64,000 nucleotides of DNA from Dyadobacter chenhuakuii (GTDB lineage Bacteria > Bacteroidota > Bacteroidia > Cytophagales > Spirosomataceae): positions 5,075,001 to 5,139,000 of the forward strand of contig NZ_CP098805.1 in assembly GCF_023821985.2 (NCBI RefSeq), read 5' to 3'. Positions 1 through 8,568 of the stretch are shown here, in pieces. The notes beneath the pieces are model-generated. The model made no database searches and was not told the origin of the DNA. It saw only the letters and a program-made list of their open reading frames with translations. Every line of letters starts with the position of its first letter. The first letter of the stretch is position 1. The position numbers were made by a program, and so were the translations under genes.

Positions 1-250
1 TTGACGGGGGCTGCCTTTAGTACGAGAGGACCGAGGTGGACCCACCGCTGGTGAACCGGTTGTCACGCCAGTGGCATGGCCGGGTAGCTATGTGGGGAAT
101 AGATAAGCGCTGAAAGCATCTAAGTGCGAAACTAGCCCGAAGATGAATCTTCCACATAAGGGTCGTTGTAGACTACGACGTTGATAGGCTGCAGGTGTAC
201 GTGTAGAAATACATTCAGCTGAGCAGTACTAATTACCCAACAGCTTGCAC
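1..250 (+). rRNA. rrl: 23S ribosomal RNA, 3' end (partial)
   Basis: This is the 3' part of domain VI of 23S rRNA. The sarcin-ricin loop AGTACGAGAGGACC is at 19-32, and the conserved stretches GAAAGCATCTAAG and TACTAAT (227-233) follow in the expected order. The 5' part lies outside the window. The 3' end is placed about 20 nt after TACTAAT by analogy with other bacteria, so it is uncertain by several bases. Confidence 0.97.
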
Positions 251-328
251 ATTAACATCTTAACACTTTTTGATCTCTTCTACTTCCAATATGACATTGA
301 TTACTCAAAGATATTGTTGAGTGATAAA

Positions 329-397
329 ACCAACAAAGACCTTGTTGGTGGCTATTGGCCTGGACGGTGCGACGATTCGCTTCACCTCTTGCCATAA
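329..397 (+). repeat. Degenerate partial copy of the 5S rRNA 5' half in the 23S-5S spacer
   Basis: Positions 329-363 are identical over 35 nt to 414-448, which covers the leader and first 19 nt of the true 5S gene. After a short divergent insert, TTCACCTCTTGCCATAACCGA (from about 381) still resembles the 5S segment TTCACCTCTTCCCATCCCGAA. The rest of 5S is missing, so it cannot fold as 5S. It is most simply a tandem duplication or recombination scar between rRNA operons. A role in processing the spacer is possible but not shown. Confidence 0.75.
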
Positions 398-429
398 CCG
401 ATATCACTGAAAGACCAACAAAGACCTTG

Positions 430-541
430 TTGGTGGCTATTGGCCTGGTGTTCACCTCTTCCCATCCCGAACAGAGAAGTTAAGCCCAGAACCGCCGATG
501 ATACTTGGATCAAACCTGGTAAAGTAGGTAGCCGCCACAAT
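430..541 (+). rRNA. rrf: 5S ribosomal RNA
   Basis: About 112 nt with the conserved core CCCATCCCGAACAGAGAAGTTAAGCCC, which is the 5S loop B/helix III region. The terminal helix can form between TTGGTGGCTA at the 5' end and TAGCCGCCACAA at the 3' end. It lies about 180 nt after the 23S tail on the same strand, the normal rRNA operon order, and is followed directly by a terminator. Ends are inferred from the terminal helix. Confidence 0.93.
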
Positions 542-548
542 ACCATTC

Positions 549-579
549 AAAGACCATCTCAAAAGGATGGTCTTTTTTT
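549..579 (+). terminator. Rho-independent terminator of the rRNA operon
   Basis: A 10-bp perfect stem (AAAGACCATC at 549-558 with GATGGTCTTT at 566-575), a 7-nt loop and a T run, immediately downstream of 5S. Confidence 0.9.
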
Positions 580-602
580 GTGCCTGAGCTTTTAGCTAAA
601 AC

Positions 603-1070
603 TCACAGTTGAAGAATCAAGATACTTGTCCCTCCTATGTGTTTGATGTCTTTAAATCTTGCGTCTTTTTGGCTTTCTTGACTAAATATACTGATTACTT
701 TCAGTTCGAATTCCTTGATATGCTCAAACCCATATTCATATATGCCTTCGTAAACAGCCGAATCATTACCAAATAACTCAAACACATCGGTTTTGGGAAT
801 AATGTATGGATCTATCGGCGTATAGTAGACTGACTGCTTGTTGAGATACGCATGATAAAGAGATAGCAGTGCAGGTCGTCGATCAGATCTTGTCATTCCC
901 ACTGTGAGCGTACTACCAACCCAGCGTAAGATGCCCGCATACAACCGAAAGTCATCCATTAAGTCTTTCATATGAGGAAGATTTGAGTTTGAAAAATCTT
1001 GAAAGAAATCTGATAAGCAGCGTTTTAAGTAAAAAGCCAAAGCCTGCGGCTTTTCAATTAGTGCTAACAT
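603..1070 (-). CDS. Hypothetical protein of about 155 aa, possibly a truncated remnant
   Basis: I do not recognise this protein. From the ATG at 1068-1070 it reads 155 residues, soluble, aromatic and acidic in the second half (YYTPIDPYIIP, then FELFGNDSAVYEGIYEYGFEH). The frame stays open upstream to 1262, but that part is antisense to the acyltransferase gene and has low complexity, so I leave it out. The start lies only 7 nt from the divergent ATG at 1078, which leaves no room for two ordinary promoters. Either this is the 3' remnant of a longer gene cut by a rearrangement next to the rRNA operon, or one of the two starts is wrong (ATG at 974 here, or 1147 on the other strand). The C-terminal half vaguely recalls the tail of some type II restriction endonucleases, but not enough to name it. 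Confidence 0.5.
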   Translation of the reverse strand: MLALIEKPQALAFYLKRCLSDFFQDFSNSNLPHMKDLMDDFRLYAGILRWVGSTLTVGMTRSDRRPALLSLYHAYLNKQSVYYTPIDPYIIPKTDVFELFGNDSAVYEGIYEYGFEHIKEFELKVISIFSQESQKDARFKDIKHIGGTSILILQL

Positions 1071-1077
1071 CAGAATT

Positions 1078-2220
1078 ATGGAGACTGCTTCGGCCAACGT
1101 AACAGCAAATAAGAAGGAAGTGAGCAATGTCAAAAGACTTGCTTCAATGGATGCGCTCCGCGGCTTTGACATGCTAATGATTTCCGGAGGCGGTGCTTTT
1201 ATTTTCCTATTGGGTGGTAAAACGGGTATTAATGCCGTAGACGCAATTTCAGCGCAATTCATACATCCCGAATGGCACGGATTTACATTTTATGATTTTA
1301 TCTTTCCCCTATTCCTGTTTTTAGCGGGCACATCGCTGGCGTTTAGTGTAACGGGAGCACTAGCAAAAGGAATCTCCCAGTCGGAAATTTTGAGAAAGAC
1401 ATTCAAACGAATGTTGATATTGATTGCGCTTGGTATTCTTGATAAAAATGCCCCGATCGATTTATTTGATCCGGCGCAGATTCGCTATGGAAGCGTTTTG
1501 GGAAGGATAGGCCTGGCCACATTCATTGGGGCTATTCTTTACCTGAATTTCTCCTTTACCAATAGAATTTGGATTGCAATCTCGACGCTTATCCTGTATT
1601 ACTTGGCGTTGATATTCATTCCGGTGCCCGGTTACGGAGCGGGAGACCTTTCGTTTGAGGGCAACCTTGTGGGCTGGTTTGACCGGAACTTTATGCCAGG
1701 CAAACTGAAACAAGGCACTTATGATGAGCTCGCACTACTGACACAGTTTCCATCTATTTGTCTGACGTTATTTGGAACCATTGCCGGTGACATCATGCTG
1801 CGCAGCCACGTTGCCAGAACCAAGCTTATGCAGCTTTTCTTCTGCGGAATTGTAGGGATTCTCTCCGGCTTAATTTGGAATTTAGCTTTTCCAATAAACA
1901 AACACCTTTGGTCCAGCTCATTCATCATGCTTACCTCCGGAATGGCTTTTGCATTACTGGCTATATTTTACTGGATCATAGATGTAAAAGGCTATAAGAA
2001 GTGGGCTTTTTTCTTCCAGGTGATAGGAATGAACTCTCTTGTAATTTATCTGGCAGTCCGGTTTATCGACTTCAATGCATCCTCGAAACTTCTCTTTGAA
2101 GGGATTTATAAGTATTCGCCAGAAAAATGGCATGAAGTATTTAATGCATTAGGAGGGTTTGTAATCGTCTGGTTTTTCCTCTATTTTCTTTACAGACATA
2201 AAATCTTTGTAAAAGTCTAG
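1078..2220 (+). CDS. DUF5009/HGSNAT-like membrane acyltransferase
   Basis: A 380-aa polytopic inner-membrane protein with about ten hydrophobic segments. Near the N-terminus it has the signature SMDALRGFDML (residues 23-33), typical of bacterial relatives of heparan-alpha-glucosaminide N-acetyltransferase (DUF5009/DUF1624). Those proteins are thought to move acetyl groups across the membrane to sugars, and the substrate here is unknown. The ATG at 1078 adds a polar 23-residue leader; the ATG at 1147, just before DALRGFD, is an alternative. Its stop codon overlaps that of the convergent gene at 2217 within the tetranucleotide CTAG, so no terminator separates the two. Confidence 0.85.
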   Translation: METASANVTANKKEVSNVKRLASMDALRGFDMLMISGGGAFIFLLGGKTGINAVDAISAQFIHPEWHGFTFYDFIFPLFLFLAGTSLAFSVTGALAKGISQSEILRKTFKRMLILIALGILDKNAPIDLFDPAQIRYGSVLGRIGLATFIGAILYLNFSFTNRIWIAISTLILYYLALIFIPVPGYGAGDLSFEGNLVGWFDRNFMPGKLKQGTYDELALLTQFPSICLTLFGTIAGDIMLRSHVARTKLMQLFFCGIVGILSGLIWNLAFPINKHLWSSSFIMLTSGMAFALLAIFYWIIDVKGYKKWAFFFQVIGMNSLVIYLAVRFIDFNASSKLLFEGIYKYSPEKWHEVFNALGGFVIVWFFLYFLYRHKIFVKV

Positions 2221-3293
2221 TCAGCAAGCGAGACGCTTTTGCCAAGATATTTACCATACCTCTTAGCTTCTGTCGCGATAGATTTAATTTTGGCCTTACT
2301 GACTTTTTCAAAAGGCATAGCTTCAACTGAAATCTTATCCTTCTTTAAAATTCGCTTCCAAAGGCCTATCACTTGCCCATCCGATACAATGGTTGGCATA
2401 AACATTCCGTTGTTTCCAGGAACGATTCTACCCGCATATTGAGCTGCCAGGATCGGCGTTCTATCCGTGTAGCCCAGCATATACTCATCAAAATCTGGTA
2501 GTAAAAATGTTGAAGGGATGGCGCTCATTTCAGGATGCTCAGCTCCTGTCCAATAAGTTCGTCCTTCGCACTCAATCATTTCAAGAGCCGATGAAACTGA
2601 ATCTAAACCTGCTCGTGCGTCGGAGATCTTCAATCCAGACCACCAGACAAAATCATTGAGCGTGGCCGGTCCATGGCTTCTGAAATAGCGCAATGCCAGT
2701 TCTGCCAATGCTTCATCGCGTTCCAGATGCTTGGAATCAGGAACCCATTCGTCCAGCAGTACATATGTTGGTTGCTTTTCATTGTGCACACCGTGGCATA
2801 AAACCTGCTTTTGAGCAAGATAATTGATAATATGCATGCCGCGCTGATTTGCCGTTGCAATACCTGAACGCTCTAAAATGGCATATACTTCGCTCCGCAT
2901 CAGTTGCTTTCCGCCTTCCAATGCACTAGACAGCAGTTCCTCGCTTTTTTTAAATGTCGCTTCGTCCAATTCCAGTTGCCGGTGCCGACCGGCTGATCCC
3001 GCAATTATCCGGGGCGTCAATAATTTAAGCAACCACCTCACATCATCAGCAGCAACGAAATGCAGTGTTCCCCGCATAGGCCACGTCCGAATGATCGCCT
3101 TCCGCGCAATGGCATTATCAATGTCTGATTCGGTACTTTTTGGCAGCCTCAAACCGAGCGACCATTTCGCGCCCGCATAGTCCTGCGCTTGTATAGCGCC
3201 CATCCACGCCACGACTTCCTCCGGTGTATTGGACGGATTATGGGAAATTTGTTGATTATGAAGGCGCAGTAATATGATGTCGTTGATGGTCAT
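2217..3293 (-). CDS. AlkZ-like DNA glycosylase (winged-helix, HTH_42 family)
   Basis: 358 aa, matching the HTH_42 (DUF1006) family that includes Streptomyces AlkZ, which unhooks azinomycin interstrand crosslinks, and E. coli YcaQ/AlkX. The N-terminus has the family pattern: LRLHNQQI, then WMGAIQAQDYAGAKWSLGLR, then TWPMRGTLHFV. The catalytic motif reads Q35-A-Q37, the QxQ form of AlkZ, not the QxD form of YcaQ. These proteins are built from tandem winged-helix domains and act on alkylated or crosslinked DNA. The true substrate cannot be read from sequence. It is followed by ispD on the same strand with a one-base gap, so the promoter is probably upstream of ispD. Confidence 0.82.
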   Translation of the reverse strand: MTINDIILLRLHNQQISHNPSNTPEEVVAWMGAIQAQDYAGAKWSLGLRLPKSTESDIDNAIARKAIIRTWPMRGTLHFVAADDVRWLLKLLTPRIIAGSAGRHRQLELDEATFKKSEELLSSALEGGKQLMRSEVYAILERSGIATANQRGMHIINYLAQKQVLCHGVHNEKQPTYVLLDEWVPDSKHLERDEALAELALRYFRSHGPATLNDFVWWSGLKISDARAGLDSVSSALEMIECEGRTYWTGAEHPEMSAIPSTFLLPDFDEYMLGYTDRTPILAAQYAGRIVPGNNGMFMPTIVSDGQVIGLWKRILKKDKISVEAMPFEKVSKAKIKSIATEAKRYGKYLGKSVSLAD

Positions 3294-3294
3294 A

Positions 3295-3960
3295 TCAAAG
3301 ATATATTTCGGCCCACCGCAAATCTTCCGGTGTTGTAATCTTTATATTTTCATAGGCACCGGGAATCAGATGAATCGGATAGCCTGCGGCCTCCAAGACA
3401 CTGGCGCAATCTGTAAATTGCTCATTGTAATCTACTGCGAACGCTTCCTGCATCCAATCCAGGCGAAATGTCTGAGGGGTCTGGATCAATTGAAATGCGG
3501 TTCTGTCCACAGCCTGGTTTTTCCCGCTCTCTTCAACTTTTCTAATTGAATCTTTGAGCGGAACGCTGGTAACGGCGCTGCCTTGCTCAACAGCTTTTAC
3601 GAAACCTGCGGCGATAATTTCTTTACTGATAACAGGCCTTACGCCATCATGCACCGCAACCAATCCTTCATGATCTTGAATGCTGCCCAGCCCGTTTTTT
3701 ACAGATGCAAAGCGGGAATCACCGCCGGCAACTAATGTGCATGCAATTTGAAATGAATGTTCTTCACAAAGCTTTTTCCAGAATATCATCTGCTCAGCAG
3801 GAAGAACCAAAACGATTTGCAGTGCATCAGAATATTTCCTGAATGCGTGAATGGTATGCATCAGGATTGGCAGACCATTGATTTTCAAAAACTGTTTGGG
3901 AAGCTCGCTTTTCATGCGGCTTCCACTTCCTCCGGCAACTATAATGACATATTCTTGCAT
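3295..3960 (-). CDS. ispD: 2-C-methyl-D-erythritol 4-phosphate cytidylyltransferase
   Basis: IspD makes 4-diphosphocytidyl-2-C-methyl-D-erythritol from MEP and CTP in the non-mevalonate isoprenoid pathway. The N-terminal nucleotide-binding loop VIIVAGGSGSRM with the following LPKQF is intact. The central HDGVRP and the later TPQTFR motif are also family hallmarks. The frame is open to 3969 with a TTG, but the ATG at 3958-3960 gives 221 aa and places the loop at the usual distance from the N-terminus, so I chose it. The neighbour at 2217 follows almost without gap, so the two are probably cotranscribed. No ispF is adjacent. Confidence 0.95.
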   Translation of the reverse strand: MQEYVIIVAGGSGSRMKSELPKQFLKINGLPILMHTIHAFRKYSDALQIVLVLPAEQMIFWKKLCEEHSFQIACTLVAGGDSRFASVKNGLGSIQDHEGLVAVHDGVRPVISKEIIAAGFVKAVEQGSAVTSVPLKDSIRKVEESGKNQAVDRTAFQLIQTPQTFRLDWMQEAFAVDYNEQFTDCASVLEAAGYPIHLIPGAYENIKITTPEDLRWAEIYL

Positions 3961-4043
3961 AGCAGTCAAAAAAAATGGTCATTTATGTATCAGGAAATCA
4001 AATCCTTGACCACAAATGACCATCTTGAATTTTTATTTAAACC

Positions 4044-5093
4044 TTAAATAATCAGCATCGCGTCGCCGTAGGTGAAAAATTTATATTTCTCCTTGATAGC
4101 AAGGTCGTAAGCCTTCATAACCAGATCAAAACCTCCAAATGCACAAGCCGACATCAATAAAATGGACTCAGGAAGCTGAAAGTTAGATAGCAATGCAGTC
4201 GCGATTTTGAAATCGTAAGGAGGAAACACAAACCTGTCTGTCCAGCCTTCAACTGCTTTTAAATGTCCGCTCGCAGAAACAGAAGATTCGACCGCTTTCA
4301 ATGAAGTCGTACCAACTGCGCAAATGCGTTTTTTGTTATCAATAGCTGCGTTGACAATGTCGGCGCTGCTTTGTGTAATTCTATAATTTTCAGAATCTGT
4401 TTTGTGTTTCGTGAGATCTTCCACATCCACAGTCCGGAATGTGCCAAGCCCAACATGCAAGGTTACAGGCGCAAAATTGACACCTTTGATCTCCAAACGC
4501 TTCATGATCGCCTTCGTAAAGTGCATTCCAGCCGTAGGGGCTGCAACTGCGCCAACGTGTTCAGCAAAAATGGTCTGGAAACGTTCTCTGTCAGATGTTT
4601 CAACTTTACGTCTGGAAATAATTTCCGGAGGAAGCGGCGTCTCACCCAATTCGTCAACAAGTTTCATGAACGCGTCGTTGTCACCGTCATAAAGAAAACG
4701 GATCGTACGGCCACGTGAAGTTGTATTGTCGATCACCTCAGCAACCAGGTCGCTGTCCCCAAAATAAAGCTTGTTACCAACACGGATTTTACGCGCAGGA
4801 TCAACCAGAACGTCCCAAAGACGCATTTCACGGTTCAGTTCGCGCAAAAGGAAAACTTCAATTTTTGCACCTGTTTTTTCCTTTTGACCAAACAGACGGG
4901 CCGGAAAAACTTTTGTGTCATTAATGGCCATTACATCCCCGTCGTCAAAATAATTGATAAGGTCTGCAAAGGTTTTATGTTCTATTTCTCCTGTTTTACG
5001 GTGAACAACCATAAGGCGGGATTCGCCGCGGTCTGAAGGATGAAGTGCAATTAAACTCTGGGGAAGATCAAACTTAAATTCGGATAGCTTCAT
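4044..5093 (-). CDS. queA: S-adenosylmethionine:tRNA ribosyltransferase-isomerase
   Basis: QueA moves the ribosyl part of SAM onto 7-aminomethyl-7-deazaguanine at position 34 of tRNA, forming epoxyqueuosine. The 349-aa product is full length. The N-terminal MKLSEFKFDLPQSLIA is typical, and VAAPTAGMHFT and FAPVTLHVGLGTF are strongly conserved family segments. The ATG at 5091-5093 fits the usual start. It lies 83 nt upstream of ispD on the same strand, and is preceded by a 194-nt AT-rich gap that probably carries its promoter. Confidence 0.96.
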   Translation of the reverse strand: MKLSEFKFDLPQSLIALHPSDRGESRLMVVHRKTGEIEHKTFADLINYFDDGDVMAINDTKVFPARLFGQKEKTGAKIEVFLLRELNREMRLWDVLVDPARKIRVGNKLYFGDSDLVAEVIDNTTSRGRTIRFLYDGDNDAFMKLVDELGETPLPPEIISRRKVETSDRERFQTIFAEHVGAVAAPTAGMHFTKAIMKRLEIKGVNFAPVTLHVGLGTFRTVDVEDLTKHKTDSENYRITQSSADIVNAAIDNKKRICAVGTTSLKAVESSVSASGHLKAVEGWTDRFVFPPYDFKIATALLSNFQLPESILLMSACAFGGFDLVMKAYDLAIKEKYKFFTYGDAMLII

Positions 5094-5287
5094 AGCTGAA
5101 TATTCTGTGAATTTCTTTAGTCGTGAGCCAAATAAGGCAATAGTGTACTTCTTATGAAAGAAATGTTGAGGGCTGGATTACTTGCATAGTTATTCCAAAT
5201 TCTGTAATTTTTATGCAATCCAACATTCCAAAAAATTAAGACCGCAAAAGTAGGCAATTTCCCGGGAAAATGCAAGAAAAGCATCCG

Positions 5288-6793
5288 TTAAAGATTGTGC
5301 ATGCGGCGGAGCTTCCAGAGAGAAGCTTTTTTATTTTCAGAAGCATTATTCAAGTCAGTATCAGACTGCGTTTTCTGCAACAGATGCGTACTGATGATGG
5401 CCGCTAGCCGGGCAGAGTCGCTGCTAATTTCCTCCGTCAGCATTTGGGGCAGGAAATGATTTATTACAAAGTTCGTATCAAAATTCCCCGATCTGAATAC
5501 AGGATGGTTCATCACAAATTTGCAGAAAGGCAGCGTGGTTTGCACGCCCGAAATCTGGTATTCGTCAATGGCCCGGATCATTTTCTGAATGGTTTCTTCA
5601 CGGTCCGCACCGTAAGTAATAAGTTTTGCGATCATCGGGTCGTAATAGATCGGAATGTCCATGCCCTGTTCGAATCCATCATCAACCCTGACGCCATTCC
5701 CGCCCGGCTTGATGTATGTATGTAATGTTCCCACGTCGGGAAGAAAATTATTGGTGGCGTCTTCCGCATAAACGCGCACTTCTATCGCGTGGCCTTTGAT
5801 CGCAAGGTCGCTTTGTTTCAATGTCAAAGGCTTTCCTTCTGCAATGAAGATCATTTGTTTTACCAAATCAACACCTGTAATCTGTTCCGTTACAGGATGT
5901 TCCACCTGAAGGCGCGTGTTCATTTCCAGAAAATAGAAATTTCCTTGCTCGTCCAGAATAAACTCAACCGTCCCGGCTCCATAATATCCGCATGATTTGG
6001 CCACATCAATGGCACAGCGGCCCATTTCTACTCTGGTTTCATTTGTGATTGATATAGAAGGTGCTTCTTCGATTACTTTCTGATGCCGGCGCTGAATGGA
6101 GCATTCGCGCTCAAACAAATGGATAATGTTGCCATGCTGATCGCCTAAAATTTGAATTTCAATGTGTTTGGGGGAAGTAATGTATTTTTCAATAAATACA
6201 GAACCATCGCCAAAAGAAGTTTGCGCTTCGCTAACGGCCCGGTCCATTTGTTCGTCAAAATCACTTTCGTTATCAACCACCCGCATGCCTTTTCCACCGC
6301 CACCTGCAGAAGCTTTGATCAAAATAGGATAACCAATTTCCCGCGCTCTCGTTTTGGCTTCCATGCGATCGGTTATGGCTGTCTCTGTGCCAGGCACCAT
6401 AGGGATGTTGTATCGGCTGGCTGCCTGCTTTGCGGCCAACTTACTGCCCATGATCTCGATTGCCTCAGGCGATGGGCCTATGAAAATAATTCCTGCTTCT
6501 CTCACCATTTGAGCAAAGCCGGCATTTTCGGATAAAAAGCCATAGCCGGGATGTATGGCGTCTACATGAAGCTCCCGGCAAACCTGAATGATTTTATCAC
6601 CTCTCAAATATGATTCAGACGAAGCGGCAGGACCAATGCAAACCGCCTCATCCGCATAACGCACGTGCGGAGACTTCCTGTCCGCCTCACTAAAAACAGC
6701 AACCGTCGCAATGTTCATTTCTCTCGCCGTACGCATGATGCGCAATGCAATCTCGCCACGATTGGCAACCAGTATTTTTTTGATTGATGACAT
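5288..6793 (-). CDS. accC: Acetyl-CoA carboxylase, biotin carboxylase subunit
   Basis: AccC carboxylates the biotin carried by BCCP using ATP and bicarbonate, the first step of fatty acid synthesis. The order is clear: the N-terminal domain starts IKKILVANRGEIALR, the ATP-grasp glycine loop reads KASAGGGGKGMRVV, and the active-site segment reads EMNTRLQVEHPVTEQITG. At 501 aa it is about 50 residues longer than E. coli AccC; the extra C-terminal tail is polar and charged. No accB (biotin carrier) gene is adjacent, unlike the common accBC arrangement. The related propionyl-CoA or pyruvate carboxylase biotin carboxylases are alternatives I cannot fully exclude. Confidence 0.9.
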   Translation of the reverse strand: MSSIKKILVANRGEIALRIMRTAREMNIATVAVFSEADRKSPHVRYADEAVCIGPAASSESYLRGDKIIQVCRELHVDAIHPGYGFLSENAGFAQMVREAGIIFIGPSPEAIEIMGSKLAAKQAASRYNIPMVPGTETAITDRMEAKTRAREIGYPILIKASAGGGGKGMRVVDNESDFDEQMDRAVSEAQTSFGDGSVFIEKYITSPKHIEIQILGDQHGNIIHLFERECSIQRRHQKVIEEAPSISITNETRVEMGRCAIDVAKSCGYYGAGTVEFILDEQGNFYFLEMNTRLQVEHPVTEQITGVDLVKQMIFIAEGKPLTLKQSDLAIKGHAIEVRVYAEDATNNFLPDVGTLHTYIKPGGNGVRVDDGFEQGMDIPIYYDPMIAKLITYGADREETIQKMIRAIDEYQISGVQTTLPFCKFVMNHPVFRSGNFDTNFVINHFLPQMLTEEISSDSARLAAIISTHLLQKTQSDTDLNNASENKKASLWKLRRMHNL

Positions 6794-6958
6794 TCAGATA
6801 GACGGGATTATTGCAATCAATGATTGTAAGATAACAAAAGCATTCTTAATAGAAATGCCAGGATTTTTTATTTGGTGGGAGAATACCCGATTTTATGATG
6901 TCAGTTAGCGCACGATTTTTGTTATTTTACTAAATTACAATCAAGGCCAGGGGCTGGA

Positions 6959-6993
6959 TTGTATTAAAGTAAGCGCAAATTTTGTTAATTTTG
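6959..6993 (+). promoter_or_regulatory. Candidate Bacteroidota-type promoter (-33 TTG, -7 TAATTTTG)
   Basis: TAATTTTG at 6986-6993 matches the Bacteroidota -7 consensus TAnnTTTG fully. A TTG at 6959-6961 lies 24 nt upstream, somewhat longer than the usual 19-21. It would give a leader of roughly 45 nt before the gene at 7044. It is a motif match only. Confidence 0.45.
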
Positions 6994-7043
6994 CATTTAT
7001 CTAACATTTATATCAATTGGTTACCCACATAAAATAAAAGCGA

Positions 7044-8315
7044 GTGGATATTTTTGAGAAATTACGCAACAACTCCGGCCCTATCGGGACACCGGCCAAA
7101 ATGCTGAACAGCCACCATTATTTTTCTTTTCCAATGTTGGAAGGAGACTTGGGGCCGCGCATGAGATTTATGGGCCGTGAGGTGTTAAATTGGAGCTTGA
7201 ACAATTATTTGGGGCTGGCTAATCATCCGGAAATCAGACAAGCTGATACGGAAGCGACTGCCAAATGGGGGCTTGCCTATCCAATGGGAGCCAGAATGAT
7301 GTCGGGAAATTCCGAGCTTCACGAGACTTTTGAAAAAGAACTTGCTGAGTTTGTAGGCAAAAAAGACGCATTTCTTCTGAATTACGGATATCAGGGCGTC
7401 ATGTCGGCGATCGAGTGTATCTGTGACCACCGCGATGTGATTGTTTACGATGCGGAATCACATGCCTGCCTCATCGACGGAATTCGCCTGCACAAGGCCA
7501 AATTAGGTGAATACTACAAGTTCAACCATAATGATATGGCTAGCCTTGAAAAGAACCTGATCCGTGCTACGAAACTGGCCAACGAGAAAGGTGGCGGTGT
7601 GCTTGTTATTACCGAAGGCGTTTTCGGAATGTCTGGTAAAGTTGGCGATCTGAAAGCGATTGTGGAATTAAAGAAGAAGTATGATTTCCGTCTGCTTGTG
7701 GATGATGCTCACGGATTTGGCACAATGGGCGAAACCGGCGCAGGCGTAGGAGAGCTTTTGGGCGTTCAAAAAGAGGTTGATCTTTACTTCTCAACATTTG
7801 CGAAATCGATGGCCGCAATTGGCGCTTTTATCGCTTCTGACGATCCCGAAATTATCATGTTCCTGAAATATAACATGCGCTCGCAAACATATGCGAAAGC
7901 GCTTCCGATGCCATACGTAGAAGGTTGCCGCAAGCGTCTTCAAATGATCAAGACAATGCCGGAGCTTCGCGCAAAACTTTGGGAGAATGTTAAGGCTATG
8001 CAGGACGGACTGAGGGGAAGAGGTTTTAACATTGGTGAAACAGAATCTCCGGTTACTCCGGTTTTCCTTCACAGTGAAGGCGGCGTGCCGGAAGTAACGC
8101 GCATGGTGCGTGACCTTCGCGAAAATATGGGCGTTTTCTGCTCTATCGTCGTGTATCCGGTTGTGCCGAAAGGTCAGATCATGCTGCGCATTATTCCAAC
8201 TGCTGCACATACATTGGATGATGTGGAATATACATTAAATGCGTTCACGACGCTGGCCGACAAACTGAAAAACAGGGTTTACCAGGTTGAGGACGTTCAA
8301 GAGGTTATCGAGTAA
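7044..8315 (+). CDS. Alpha-oxoamine synthase family PLP enzyme (candidate serine palmitoyltransferase)
   Basis: 423-aa fold-type I PLP enzyme of the family of 2-amino-3-ketobutyrate CoA ligase, BioF and serine palmitoyltransferase. It condenses an amino acid with an acyl-CoA. Seen: LNNYLGLANHPEI near the N-terminus, LVDDAHGFGTMGETG (PLP-ring Asp and the conserved Ala-His), and the PLP lysine K254 in STFAKSMAAIGAF. Cytophagales make sphingolipids, so a serine palmitoyltransferase role is plausible, but the acyl-CoA specificity cannot be read from sequence. The start is GTG at 7044: an in-frame TAA at 7035-7037 rules out any upstream start. A strong terminator follows at 8338. Confidence 0.8.
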   Translation: MDIFEKLRNNSGPIGTPAKMLNSHHYFSFPMLEGDLGPRMRFMGREVLNWSLNNYLGLANHPEIRQADTEATAKWGLAYPMGARMMSGNSELHETFEKELAEFVGKKDAFLLNYGYQGVMSAIECICDHRDVIVYDAESHACLIDGIRLHKAKLGEYYKFNHNDMASLEKNLIRATKLANEKGGGVLVITEGVFGMSGKVGDLKAIVELKKKYDFRLLVDDAHGFGTMGETGAGVGELLGVQKEVDLYFSTFAKSMAAIGAFIASDDPEIIMFLKYNMRSQTYAKALPMPYVEGCRKRLQMIKTMPELRAKLWENVKAMQDGLRGRGFNIGETESPVTPVFLHSEGGVPEVTRMVRDLRENMGVFCSIVVYPVVPKGQIMLRIIPTAAHTLDDVEYTLNAFTTLADKLKNRVYQVEDVQEVIE

Positions 8316-8337
8316 AAATCGGCATATTTCGCTTTCT

Positions 8338-8370
8338 GAGGGCTTTTTTCGCAAAAGCCCTCTTTTTTTT
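8338..8370 (+). terminator. Rho-independent terminator
   Basis: A 10-bp stem, GAGGGCTTTT (8338-8347) with AAAAGCCCTC (8353-8362), followed by eight T. It ends the alpha-oxoamine synthase transcript. Confidence 0.9.
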
Positions 8371-8477
8371 ATTTTTATTTTGAAAATTTAATAATTACTA
8401 AATGTCTGATTTTAAGATATTTAGGTGTTTGCAAATAATTAATTGCATTTTAGAAGTGTTTTTTTTTGTTTTTTGGG

Positions 8478-8507
8478 TTGCGGAAATGCTTTTAATTACT
8501 AAATTTC
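8478..8507 (+). promoter_or_regulatory. Candidate Bacteroidota-type promoter for the histone-like gene
   Basis: TTG (8478-8480), a 19-nt spacer, then TAAATTTC (8500-8507), seven of eight matches to TAnnTTTG. It lies in an AT-rich stretch about 60 nt before the ATG at 8569, so the 5' leader would be about 55 nt. Confidence 0.4.
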
Positions 8508-8568
8508 GGTCAAAACATGCGTTTTTAGCGTGTAAAAGGCATTTTGAAACTAAAAAACAAACACAAAC

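Noticed and set aside
251..430. tRNA gene in the 23S-5S spacer
   Set aside because: No GTTC loop with acceptor stem pairing could be found; the spacer holds only the degenerate 5S piece.
1071..1262. N-terminal extension of the minus-strand frame ending at 603
   Set aside because: It is antisense to the start of the acyltransferase gene and has low complexity; I start the gene at 1070.
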